NCBI GenBank assembly: GCA_958295665.1
Contig: OY282559.1
Location: 254,452,461-254,516,460, forward strand
Reading direction: 5' to 3'
From: Tipula vernalis
Lineage: Eukaryota > Arthropoda > Insecta > Diptera > Tipulidae
DNA length: 64,000 nucleotides
Shown: positions 33,807-44,739 of the stretch, one piece after another
Numbering within the stretch: position 1 is the first letter of the stretch
How the letters are laid out: every line of letters begins with the position of its first letter
The notes under the pieces: generated by a model
What the model saw: the letters and a program-made list of their open reading frames with translations, nothing else
Told to the model about the DNA's origin: nothing
Databases searched by the model: none
Made by a program: the position numbers and the translations under genes

Positions 33807-33962
33807 CAGCAAAATTAAAATTTAAACAATAATAACAGTAATTCCACAGACTCAATACCAGGAAATCATATTTTAAAAATACGAAATCAACATCACACTG
33901 AACTTCAACATGAGCGATCAGTTTGTTGTATACTATATAATCGGCAGAACATAAAAACACAC

Positions 33963-34022
33963 AGTTTTAAACACTCTTGGTGTATTTGTTAAAGTTTTAA
34001 ACACTCTTGGTATATTTGTTAA
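33963..34022 (+). repeat. 30-bp direct duplication
   Basis: Two adjacent 30-bp units, AGTTTTAAACACTCTTGGTG and following bases, differing by a single base. Confidence 0.85.
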
Positions 34023-34410
34023 AGTTTTATTATATTAAACTACTAAATTTTAACAATTATAAATGTAATTTTTAATTAATTATTTTAATTTCAACATTAA
34101 TATAATTTTATTATTATCTTATTTTATTAATTTGTATGGTTAATGTGCTTTTTAGGATAATCAGCAAACGACTGCCAATTTTAATTAAACTTTATCCTCA
34201 GCTGAAAATAATACATAAAAATATATATTTCGAACCAATTACTACAATCCAAATATACATAAATTTCATGCAGAATAGATTTGTTAACACAAATACAAAT
34301 GTGTTTATGTATTTATATACTAAATATTTATACATAAATGAATTTATATTTATACTATATACAATATTTTACAAAATGGATCACAGAAAATTAAATGAAA
34401 GACTGAATTA

Positions 34411-34745
34411 AATGAAGTTTTGGAATATGGCCAACTACAATGGAACATGGCTATTGCTTAACCGGTTGTGGGCGAATCATATTCCAGAACTGCATCTAAA
34501 AATCATTTTATAATCTCATATCCATTTTCCATGTCAAATTGCATCACAATCAGTTAAGAAATAGCCAAGTTCCATAATAATTGGCCATATTTCAAAAATT
34601 ACATAAAAATCAAAAGTTAAATTGCATGTCCAGTTTGCTCGGAAACCGGTTTATCTCCAACCAATACTTCACATGTTTTGTTATAGAAGCCTTTCGTTTT
34701 CTATGGAATAATTGTTTTGTCCTCACAGCGAGGCCCCTCGTTCGT
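34411..34745. repeat. 108-bp repeats and terminal segment, small inverted locus
   Basis: A partial forward unit (34411-34475) faces about one reverse unit (34480-34612). The GCTCGGAAACCG terminal segment (about 34645-34745) follows, matching 12290-12400. It is a shrunken fold-back derivative without a centre. Confidence 0.6.
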
Positions 34746-35149
34746 TAAAGGTTAAATACCGAATTCAAGGTAAACGTTTTAATTAGATTCACAATCACAG
34801 CATTGATAATTTTTTTTATATTAGGTTTTACATTTAACTTAATCAATCTCTGAAATATCTACAATTTCGGAAAATTCGTTGGGTGATCGTGTGTGTGTGA
34901 GTGGTTGGTTTTCTAATCTAGATAGCTGTTCAAAACCAAAATTAAATCAAAGAGAACCGTATTAGGCAAACTATATTTTTTAAAAACTTAAATACTTAAT
35001 CAAACATGTGGACCCGTAAGAGCAAAACTACTTTAGCCGTATTTGTCGTCATTGCCGTCATTGTACATGTCTCATGAAACGACTCAAAATGTGTAAAACA
35101 AACACCAAATTTACCCTCTTCTATACACGTTTTGCCACTCGAAAATTAA

Positions 35150-36720
35150 TTTGCCGAAATCGACGAGGACTGTGAGGGTGAAGAAATTCCAAACGTCAAC
35201 TGTCTATCTAGTGCAATGCTCAGAACGGAAGTGGAAATGGTTTTACACGTGAATGAAACTGAAGATGATGACAATTTGATTGCAGAAACAGTTGCACATC
35301 AAAATGATGAAAACGAAAACATTCGGGCACATCAAAACGATGAAAGCGAAATTATTCAGGAGCCAAAGCAAAACCGGTTGAAATTGGAAAGCAACAATAA
35401 ACTGGTACAGAAAAACTCTATAGTTTTACAAAAGTTGTTCCAATATCGAAAGAGCAACAATATCGAAACAGTCTCATCCATTGGAATTCTTCGAGCTATT
35501 TTTTGACGAAGGATTTGTGCAAATGGTCGCAATATAAAAACACATCATTAAACCTTGACTGCAATGAGATGTATGTGTTCATTGGCATCCTAATTATTTC
35601 AGAGTATAACAAAAATCCATGATTGCAATAATTCGCTTATTTCCAAGACTATGAGGAGAAATCGTTTCCATGTGATATTTAGTGCACTACATTTTGCAGA
35701 TAATGCAAATCTGCCACAACTGGGACAAACTGGGAAAAGTGAGCCCTTTGATCATAGAAATGAATAAAACGTTTTTAAAATATACACCCCTTATCAACGG
35801 ATTATCGCTTGATGTTGAGCTTTTCAGTCGGTGATTGACAAAGGTAATGGAATTGTAGTTGCTCGTTTGACGGACAACAATATACTTCCAATGTTATCGA
35901 ATGAATTTGGTGTAAAGCCTACAAAATCCTGCGCGAGGTACTCAGTCGCCGCAAAAAAAAAAATTGACTATAGTGCCGCACCCTTAATGGTGGGGAGGAA
36001 TGCCAAATTTTAAATATTTTGTTATGTCATATCGCTTTTGCTCGTCTGAGTAATTTATTGTTCAAATCAATAATATGAATAGCACAGGGATTGTCGCATG
36101 ATGCCACTGGTAGTGAACAATAGCTTTAAGTGTCGTGAATCGAAAGGTGTACAACACATTTCTCAACGGTGGGGAGGAATACCAAATTTTAATTTTTTTT
36201 GGTTACGTCATAGTGTTATCCGATTTTGATGAGATGTTCGGTTGGGGAAATATTTAAGAGTTTATTTGGAGTTAAGTTAAGGGTTGATTTGAAAGTTGTT
36301 TTGAGGTTGATTTGGTGATTAAATTGAGAATTGGTTGGCCGTTAATTTGTTGATTACGTTTAGAATTATGTTGCGATTATATATGCTATATAAGCAAAAG
36401 GAAAACTCAACGATTGTCGCTGTTGTTACAACTTACGTTTTGTTTCTTGTATAATACCGCCAACCGACAATTATATGAAACTAGAAAAGCATTTTAAAGA
36501 AAATCGTTTCTAAAAGAATTGGTTAGGCAACTGGTGCAGGCCAACATGTTGGAGCTGGTTAAAAGGTAAGGACAGCAATCGTCCTAATATAGGTTATAAA
36601 CTGTTACCAATAAGACGGGAATCAACAGGCGAAGAAGTAACGGCTAAGATCGTTAGGAAGCGACGAAGATGTCATTTTTGTAAAAAGACATTTTGTCAAA
36701 ACCATGATTCAGATGAAGAT
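35150..36720 (+). pseudogene. piggyBac-like transposase remnant
   Basis: Acidic N-terminus at 35216-35506, then in a shifted frame SIEFFELFFDEGFVQMV-like sequence (about 35475-35530), the start of the piggyBac transposase domain. Around 35660-35820 lie the NRFHV and LHFADNANL-like blocks followed by KVSPLIIEMNKTFLK. 35831-36000 encodes GNGIVVARLTDNNILPML, the conserved strand after the catalytic region, and 36385-36540 a TYVLFLVYN-like C-terminal block. Large internal segments are missing and stops are frequent. Two copies of GGTGGGGAGGAAT(G/A)CCAAATTTTAA (35990 and 36171) and a foreign repeat (36244-36380) interrupt it. Family call is good; boundaries are not. Confidence 0.62.
36244..36380. 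repeat. Dispersed GTTGA-type repeat, second copy
   Basis: Matches 11545-11690 in the same orientation and order of landmarks; it sits between the two C-terminal parts of the piggyBac remnant. Confidence 0.55.
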
Positions 36721-36729
36721 TAAGTGATA

Positions 36730-38450
36730 TCAGATGACTCATCTGATTAAAACTTAGATTTGACTAATTAAAATCTGATTTTCGTGTGAATGTAAAATGA
36801 ATGAATTTTTAATTAGAAAAAAACTGAAACAAAACAATTCAAATAAAATCGGTCAATTAAATTTTTCCCGATAAAACCAAATAAAAATTTTCTCGCCTTA
36901 TAATTTGTACAAAAACTATTATTTAATAAAAAAAAAATCAAAAAAAAATCGGATAACTTATAAACATAAAAACTTGTCTGAGTCAGACGAATATCTAACT
37001 CACTCTCGATAAAGTCAAATTTCGAAACTACTTTTTAATTAACAGCTTAAAACACTACAATAAATACAAAGAAACCCGATGGTTTTATCGACGTTCAGAC
37101 AAATATCGAAACAAAATTTCCACTTTATATCCCGAAAACTAAAAACAAACTCTCTAAAAAAAATATTGCTCCGTGAGCTAATCGCCCAGAAATTGGGCTT
37201 AATATTAGTCCAGAATTAAAAACTGACTACCTAAAAAATCCTTCAAATATTATCGCACCTGGCATAAAAAAATACCGTGATGTCTCAAAAAAAAAATTAA
37301 AATGGAAAATAACAACAAGAAAAAAATGGAAAATTGGAACGTGCAACACACACGTTAACTTGTTGTTGCTAGAAATTACATTATAAATCAACACCACTGG
37401 AAGTATCGTCTTTCAAGACAACAGAAAAATGTTGAACTCTTCTTCTTTTATTTACATTGTAAACGGGATACTTTTGGCGCTTGGCCTGAGGAATGTGCAT
37501 ATTGTTTACAATACAAAATTAAATGGTTTTAGAGGGAATGAAAGTACAGTAAGGTTTGTATGGCATCACAGAATGCACAAAGCTTTCTCGAGGTACTAGT
37601 TGGTACAAACAAGTATTTCTATATCAGCCGATTTTCCAAACAAGAATGAGAAATCATCTACAGAAATGCTTCGGCAATTAAATTAGATGTTCAACGTGAT
37701 TTGAAGTTAAAATACAACCTTGTTTGCCATTGTTTATAATTGTTCTAGCTTTAAAAGTTTCAAATCACCAATTGGACATCGTATAGTTTTCGAATAATTT
37801 TAATACACATTTTGGTGTAATCTAAATTCTAATCTGCGTGATTAGTATTAAAATTAATTGAAAACACTTTAAAAAAACGTAACGACTATGTTATGGAAAT
37901 TACCATTGTTTCCCCTATATTAAAGCCAGGAAATGATCGATATGTATTTACCTTTAACCAAATTTTGCTACACTAAGTTACTATCAAATACCGTATATAC
38001 AATAGCTACATACATAGGTATAGTACTTTTATGTTCGAACAAGGTAACTAAAAACTTCACGTCACTATATTTTAATTACATATAATGTGTGTCACGTAAA
38101 ATTATTTACGAAACTTTTTTCGGTTAGCATAACAAAAAAAAATTGTGTGCTTTATTGTAGTAAACGCGACATTGAATCAAAGTAGATTCGTGAACAGGAA
38201 ATGTTTTAAAGAAAAAAAAGTTTTCTTACCTTGATTTTAATAGAATTATATTTTGGGAATTAAATTTTTTTTTTTAAGGGTAAAAAGAGTAAATTTTTTG
38301 CTTTCTTGTTTCACGCCCCCTCGACAAAATTAATTTCAAGTTCAAAAGCATATTTTTGGAATTTAGCACTGTTTTCAGTGAGTACCTGGATATGTTTACA
38401 ATAAAAAAATTGGGAAGTTAATAATTATATTTCATAACGTAGAATGTGGA
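36730..38450. other. No gene recognised
   Basis: Strongly A+T-rich with A and T runs. Nothing identifiable beyond scattered short open frames. Confidence 0.5.
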
Positions 38451-38639
38451 TTATTTAGTTAAGAACTAATATGGAAGGTAGGTCGATCGATAAGTTTTAC
38501 AATCAAACAGGGGCTCATAGAGAGGTCATCTTCATTGATCGTAAGAAACAGGGCTTGTATATACGTGGCTTGTAACAGCCTTTTTGATAAAAGAGTTATA
38601 ATCATAAGTAATACATTTTTAGCAACATAAATGAAATCA

Positions 38640-38830
38640 TTTCTTCAGCATACATTTTTAGCATTTTTAGTGGTATAACTTTTCACTGGTTACCGAAAGA
38701 ACCCAACGTGAAAATTATGTTCGTTAGCTTCAAGTTTTTTAATCAAAGAAGCGCAAATGTTATAAAAACATATATACAAATGTTTTCTACATATCTTTAG
38801 CAACAACATATATTTGTTATTAAATAAATA
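38640..38830 (+). repeat. Dispersed repeat, pair with 51690-51890
   Basis: Shared landmarks in the same order: TTTTTAGTGGTATAACTTTTCACTG-type start (38667 and 51708), a run ending AAATGTTATAAAA or AATATTATAAAA, then TTTTCTACATATCTTTAGCAACAA against TTTTCTACGTATCTTTAACAACAA. No coding content. It is an unidentified old repeat family. Confidence 0.6.
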
Positions 38831-38839
38831 TTATTTGTG

Positions 38840-39780
38840 TGATTGATTAGCTGCAAGATCAAGACTAAGTAAGGTTCCCGGTGAAGCAATAGATAAGTCG
38901 TCCAGTAGCAATAAGAATCTGAAACAGAAAAATGGTTTATTAATCTTTAGAATATAATTTATGTACACATAAAACTTAGCTTGTAGATTTTAACATGTCC
39001 GGCACTTTATTTATGTTAAATAATTTTTTTATGCCAAAATATTGTAATGAGGTAGCTACAATTAAAATTATTGATTTATAGATTTATAGCACAGTTATAA
39101 ATTCATTTATACAAAATTTATCGACATTCAAATGCCATTTCGGCGCTTTACATATCGTCGCCTAAGGACTATAAGGTTCTATGTGACATGTGAGTTGTTT
39201 TGAGATACCGATGAGTTAATTTTAAAGACAAATGATTCCAAAGCAGAACAGTTGCTTTTTACGGATATTCTATATGTACAAACATACAAAATCAAGATTT
39301 TTGTGAATAAAATAAATTTTTCATTCAATAATTGGGTTTCCAATTTTATGATAGAACTTTGTTTCATAAACTAATTAGTTTTTCAGTTCTATGAGCCTTT
39401 AGAACTTTGTAATATTAAGTCGAATATAAGGCTTTAGCAGATATAGAACCTATACAATTTTATGATAGAATCGAAAATTATAAAGTCCTATACTGCAAAT
39501 ATACAAATACAAAGTTCTATTTAACTTAATTTCAATGTATTTTTAAATCAATTTCGTTTTAATAAGAAAAGTTCTATAGTCAAATAGAAATTGTGCCAGA
39601 AACGTGTGGTAAAACAGCTGATAGAACTTTTTAATTTTGCTGATATCTCCGTTTTGGTTAAATTTAAGGTCCAAATATCAACACAGGAAATGTGTACTTT
39701 ATAGCAGAACCTAATGTTATCAATATCTCATTTTTTCAAAAAATGTCATTTAGGGCTGAATTATAGCAAAATTAAAAATC
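38840..39780. other. No gene recognised
   Basis: A+T-rich. The phrase AGAACTTT or AGTTCTAT with ATAGAAC recurs about ten times between 39170 and 39710, a low-order repetition without clear unit length. Confidence 0.4.
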
Positions 39781-39794
39781 AGGTTAAAATCAGG

Positions 39795-39950
39795 GATTCG
39801 GAGCGAAAGAAATACCGATCTCACTCCGCATGGATAGAAATTCGCTCCACTCTCGCTCCACTCTCGCTCCACTCCGGGTAAAATTTGTTCGATTCGCCCC
39901 GCTCCATCACTCTCTTCACTCAGCTCTGCTCTTTCAATCCGCTCCGCTCC
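39795..39950. repeat. CGCTCCACTCT simple-sequence tract
   Basis: Imperfect tandem CGCTCCACTCT / CCGCTCCA units. Tracts of this kind lie just outside many insect hAT elements, and a hAT transposase follows on the minus strand, but no terminal repeat was confirmed. The minus-strand open frame here is repeat-encoded. Confidence 0.5.
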
Positions 39951-40194
39951 AATGTTACTGGAGACATTCATGCGAAAATTAATAAAACATCATTTTTTGA
40001 AACATAACAATATATGTATACATATATTTAATAAAAATAACTTTATAATAATTCGTAATACTGTAAATCACAGAAAATAACAAATACAAAATTAATTAAT
40101 TCATTAATATAAATGTTCGGTATTTAATATTGTTAAGATTAAATTTAATTTTTAAAGGTTTATTTAGATAAATATTGAGTCAATAATCGTATTT

Positions 40195-40330
40195 GATTAA
40201 AACAATTTTTTATTGGTTTTGGGCTCGCCTTTTTCTTTTTTATTTTTTCCTTGAGCTTTCGGACTTAATTCAAGTCCATTTTAAAAAAATAAAGCGAACC
40301 CAAAACCAATAAGAAGTTGTTTTTATCATA
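40195..40330. repeat. Hairpin of about 45-bp arms
   Basis: GATTAAAACAATTTTTTATTGGTTTTGGGCTCGC on the left pairs with the reverse complement on the right (GCGAACCCAAAACCAATAAG and following) around a pyrimidine-rich loop. It stands directly before the hAT coding end at 40331 and may be a small MITE. Confidence 0.65.
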
Positions 40331-42018
40331 TTAATTAAAGGCAATAAGCTTTATAAAAAGAATGTCCTCAAGGGCAGATGGATTTAACCGACAGCGTAAA
40401 TGTGTTAAAATAAATTGTAACATTGAAAAATTTCGCGCGACGCTTACTTGCCAAGCTGGAACAGCCAACACTACACAAGCCAATCCGAGTGGATCTTTTT
40501 TCCGATTTTCCCAAAACTCCAATATGTTTGTTGATGACATCAATCTCGGCTCCATTATGAAATCATTTGTTAACGACTTTATATGCTGTTCGTACTTATC
40601 TGGACTTCGTTGTGTAAATATAGATAGCTCGTCAGTCACATCGGTTTAAATATGCGTCTATATTTATTTCATCCTGTGAGTTTGTGCTTGCGTGAAACAT
40701 TATCAATAACAAGATAACAAATTCAAAATATGTATTAATCAAGATTGTGGGACGAATGTTGTTTTACCTGAGACTGAGAGTGAATATCAACCGGTTCTGG
40801 AGCTTCAGAGCATATGTCGCCTATAACTGGTTGAAGAGTTTTAATCAGCTTCCAAGTTTCCAATAAGTGATTCTTAGCACATTGAACTTTAGGCAATGGC
40901 AATAGCGACTTAAACCGGACGGGGGGCGGGGGGGGGGGGGGTCCAAATATAACGCTGCACTAACTACCACATTGTCGAAAAGAGCTGCTTATCTTTCTAG
41001 CAATGCTGTATGAAGCTGTTTGGCCATTGGTATATGAGTGATATTTGCAATTTCGAGTTTTGCTTTCAGCCAAATACCAAAAAAATCTCCAATGGTAAGC
41101 TGATTGGTTTGAAGTTGCAGCGTAGCAATATTCGATTTTTATCAATAGCATGATCGTTGATGATCGTTGAAGTAGTGCGCTCTTTAAGTATTTTAAATAC
41201 CGCCAACTGCATCGTATGTGCCGCACATCGCACCGATTTAAGAATTGCATTTTTTTGATCAATTACGATCTCTGGTATGGTGTCAACATCGTCGAATTCC
41301 AAGGGCTTGTTTTCATCTAGCTGTTCACTATCAAATAATCGTTGTCACACCTCCATCAAATAATCGTTGTCATAGTCAATATCGCCAAGTTCGGTGTCAA
41401 TAATAATGATATCGGCTTGTATCAGTTTTACCGCCTTTAACATATTGGCACAATTATCTGATGTTATTGTATACAATTGGTCCACGTCGATACCAAATTC
41501 AGTTAGAGATGTAATTATTACACGCTTCAAATAATCACCTGTATGTTTCTGGTTCAATTCCCTCATCGCAAGAGTTTGCAGCACCATTTCCCCATTTATA
41601 ACGTATTGGATGTTGATACCGAGAATACTTCGGTCAAAACTTCTGTTGCAACTTGGTTTACTCAAGTTACAGCAGTGTGATATTTGATTACCTTCAAAAA
41701 AGGGTCGCCATTTTTTGTAACCAGTTCGATACAGGAATCAATAATGTCTTATTCACTTAACTGTATTTAAATAGTCTTCAGACAACTTTCAAGTTCCTCG
41801 ATTTTTGGCTGCTCTTCGCTGGCCCTGCGCTTGAGACCATTTTTATTCTGTAAGAGCAAGGACGCCTCCTTCTCGTGACATCTTTGTACGTGCCTTTCTA
41901 AATTAGACGTGCTATTACTGTTGATTACCATTTCGGTACCACACGATTCAATTTGGCAGATAAATTAACTATCATTACGCACGAAATGCTCCACGACGGG
42001 ATTTCTAACGCGACCCAT
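40331..42018 (-). pseudogene. hAT transposase remnant with BED finger
   Basis: Minus strand. A start near 42018 gives MGRVRNPVVEHFVRNDS, a stop, then the BED-type zinc finger CQIESCGTEM...LERHVQRCHEKEA (about 41965-41880). Next come LELNQKHT-like sequence and LYTITSDNCANMLKA (about 41480-41430), a conserved hAT block around the catalytic region. 41302-41200 encodes SVRCAAHTMQLAVF, the hAT CxxH block. 40639-40331 encodes the C-terminal dimerisation domain (ILEFWENRKKDPLGLACVVL; RNFSMLQFILTHLRCRLNP). Order and content are complete in outline, but stops and frameshifts inactivate it. Terminal repeats were not found. It may be related to the fragment at 7.1-8.8 kb. Confidence 0.82.
40919..40940 (+). 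repeat. G-rich run
   Basis: 22 consecutive bases, all G except one C and the first bases CGG, inside the hAT remnant. Such a run could form a G-quadruplex or reflect a sequencing or assembly artefact. Confidence 0.7.
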
Positions 42019-42339
42019 TGTTACAAACGGGGTTTCGAACATCGAATTTACAAGCCCACAAGGTGGGGAAGTTATGGTGGATTCAGTGAGCAAGAAGGAT
42101 TCAGAATTTTACGAAATACTTCTTCATCCGAAGTAAATACATAATTAACCTTGCCCCTTTCATAAATAAACCAACTTATGACAAAAAATTAACCCTACCA
42201 ACCATCAGATAGCCGAATCGGTAAATATTGAAATTGAAAAAAAAACATACACGAATCAATAATAACCGAGGATTTCGATAGTCGAACATATGTCGAAGTA
42301 CAAATTAATGTAAACTAGTTTTTAAAATTACTGGATAGT

Positions 42340-43660
42340 GGGCCAACATCTCAATATTAGGCAATGGATGTGAGAAACTATTAGATGAACCTAATATCAA
42401 ACTTCAGTCCTTTCCATCAAAACTGCAAGCGGCCATGTTGAAACAATCATTGGTTATCTAAAGATACCTGTTACGCTTGCAGGAAAAACCGGTATCGTGA
42501 CTTTACATTTTGCACCTAAATTGACACAACCATTATATTTAGGTATCGAATTTTGGCGAGCATTCGACCTCAACATTTTTTTTTTTTCATTATCATGAAC
42601 TCAATTTCTTCAACAAAACGAAATTCTAACAAAGAATTAAAATTTCCTTTTCAACGAAAATCGACGGATTACTGGGAATTCTTGACCATATTCATCTCTA
42701 GTCTTGATTTGAAGGACGCTTTCTCGGAGCTCCTGCTCGATGAAGGTACAAGGGATAAAACTGCCTTCGCTGTGCAGGGACGACCGATACAACAATTCAT
42801 AGCCATGTCATTCGGGCTTTGTAATGTACCGCAGGCAATGTGTCGTTTGAAGGATCGTGTGATACCGTACGAAATGCACTCTCAGATTTTCGTTTGGATG
42901 ACCTCCTTACCAGCGCCACTTTTAAGGGACACATTGATCTTATAACCAAAGTAGCTGACTGACAGAATCGTACCAATTTCAAAATAAACGTTGATAAAAG
43001 TAATTTTTTCCTTAAGAAAATTAAATACTTGGGGCATATTGCTGGTGACGGTGTTTTGAAGGTGGATCCTGCAAAACTGACGACTATTAAAGATTATCCT
43101 CATTCAAAAACTGCTCGCCAAGTCCGGATATTTTTAGGTGTCACAGGCTGGTAAAAGTTCCTGTGGACGACTGAGGTGGATAAATCCTTCGAATGCTTAT
43201 AATCTGCGTTATGTCCATCTACAGTTCTCTGTAATCCGAAATATTCGCAACCTTTAGTTTTTGTGCGATGCATCAATGACGGGTGTAGGGAGCGTCTTAA
43301 GCGGGTGTAGGGAGCGTTAGTCGTCCCGTTGCTTAATTTTTGAAGAGACTCAATGCAGCGTACTGTAATTATAGTGTTACAGATCTTCTGTTACAAAGAT
43401 ATCATTTTACCATAATCACGGATCACGCCAGTTTGAAGTGGTTAATGGGACAGAGGGATATTTCTCGGCATCTCGCTCGCTGGAGCCTCCAATTGCAAGG
43501 GTTCAATTTTTCTAATGACTACCGGAAAGGTAAGGAGAATTGTGTACCAGATGCCCTCTATAAGCGTAACTATTGTCCCTTGCATGTCGATCTTGACGAT
43601 TCCAACTTTAACGACCCTGAATATTCAAGCTCTTATTCAAACGCTAACAAATAATCCTTC
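42340..43660 (+). pseudogene. Ty3/gypsy pol fragment: protease end, RT, RNase H
   Basis: The end of an aspartic protease region (ILGNGCEKLLDEPNIKLQSF, then a TLHFAPKL and LGIEFWRAFDL-like end, about 42350-42570) leads to reverse transcriptase: SSLDLKDAFSELLLDEGTRD, QFIAMSFGLCNVPQAMCRL, and LDDLLTSATFK in a shifted frame near 42893, which contains the catalytic DD pair. KIKYLGHIAGDGV and LGVTGW follow. RNase H/connection at 43340-43600 reads YHFTIITDHASLKWLMGQRD and KGKENCVPDALYKR. Integrase is absent, and the intervening part has frameshifts. LTRs were not found with certainty. Confidence 0.85.
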
Positions 43661-43997
43661 AGCAAGTTCTAATTTACAAGTTGTTAATGTTCGTGTATAA
43701 TACAGTCAAAATCCTTCAGACTCTAAAAATGCGATATCTGATTTACCTTCTTGGAAGCTCTACATACCAAAAGCATTAACTCAATCTCTTGTATGAAGAT
43801 ACTCAATCATTCCAAAAATTATATTATAGATTTCCTAAAATGGAAACTGTTACACTTTCATCGTGAAGGACCATTTTTCATTTTTTGGCGACTGTCAACA
43901 TTTTTTGTTGATTTCGAGATCAGCGAGTATTTTCGGTATTTTCTGTTCCCGAAACAATGGAAATGGAAGCCCGAAACAATCATATTCTGATATTATA

Positions 43998-44720
43998 ATA
44001 TTATTATTATTGGAGAGCCATGCGGGCGATCAGCCACCTCGCACTGCGACCTAAAAGATATATTGTGCTGGACCCTGCTTAATTATCCGTCCAGTCAATA
44101 TTCAGGTTCTTAATGAACCTGACAATACTGCCTCCCGGTACGTGATACATACTATCTGGGCTTATTGCTCTCCCTCCTAGATGTTTACTACAGCATGTAG
44201 TTTCGCTTGAAATATGGTAGCATTGGAGCCCAAGGACTTCGAGAGCATTGTCCTACTCCCGTATATTCCTACTCCTGCCCCGTATTCCGTTTGATTTTAC
44301 TCTTACGAGTTGCTGATCATCACTACGAATTGCAGATCATCTGTAGGTCATCCAGCTTTACTACAGATAAAGGCTAAATAAAACTGGAGGGTGCCTGGTA
44401 TCCAGAGTCCGCATATTTTGGACTGATTAACCTATCAGCCATTCATCCATCGGCATATGCTGTTCCACCTTAGATTAGTGTGCCAAATGGCCAAAAATGT
44501 GCTAAATGGCCTTAGTTGCCAGTGGTTGCCACGAGGAGGCAGTACGTACACTTGCGAATTGTGAGCAGTTTACCCCTTACACAATTGTATCCATCACGCA
44601 GCTGCCTAATGACAAGACCAGAGTAGCTCACGTGATGCGCACCCTACTGGAAGGTTACGGAGCTGGTAGATTAATCTACTCAACTTTAGTGCCCCCCTCC
44701 AATAGACGCCAAACCACCTC
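43998..44720 (-). mobile_element. Short LINE derivative, copy 3
   Basis: Reverse-oriented copy of the element at 14155. Its AAT tail is at 43998-44011 (as ATT units) and its 5' end, CCAAACCAC in reverse, at about 44718. TATTATA occurs at both sides (43991-43997 and 44721-44727) and may be the target duplication. The 5' end coincides with those of the other two copies. Confidence 0.72.
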
Positions 44721-44739
44721 TATTATATGTAAGTAAATT

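Noticed and set aside
39750..39971. Glu/Ser/Arg-rich open frame on the minus strand
   Set aside because: It arises from the CGCTCCACTCT tract.
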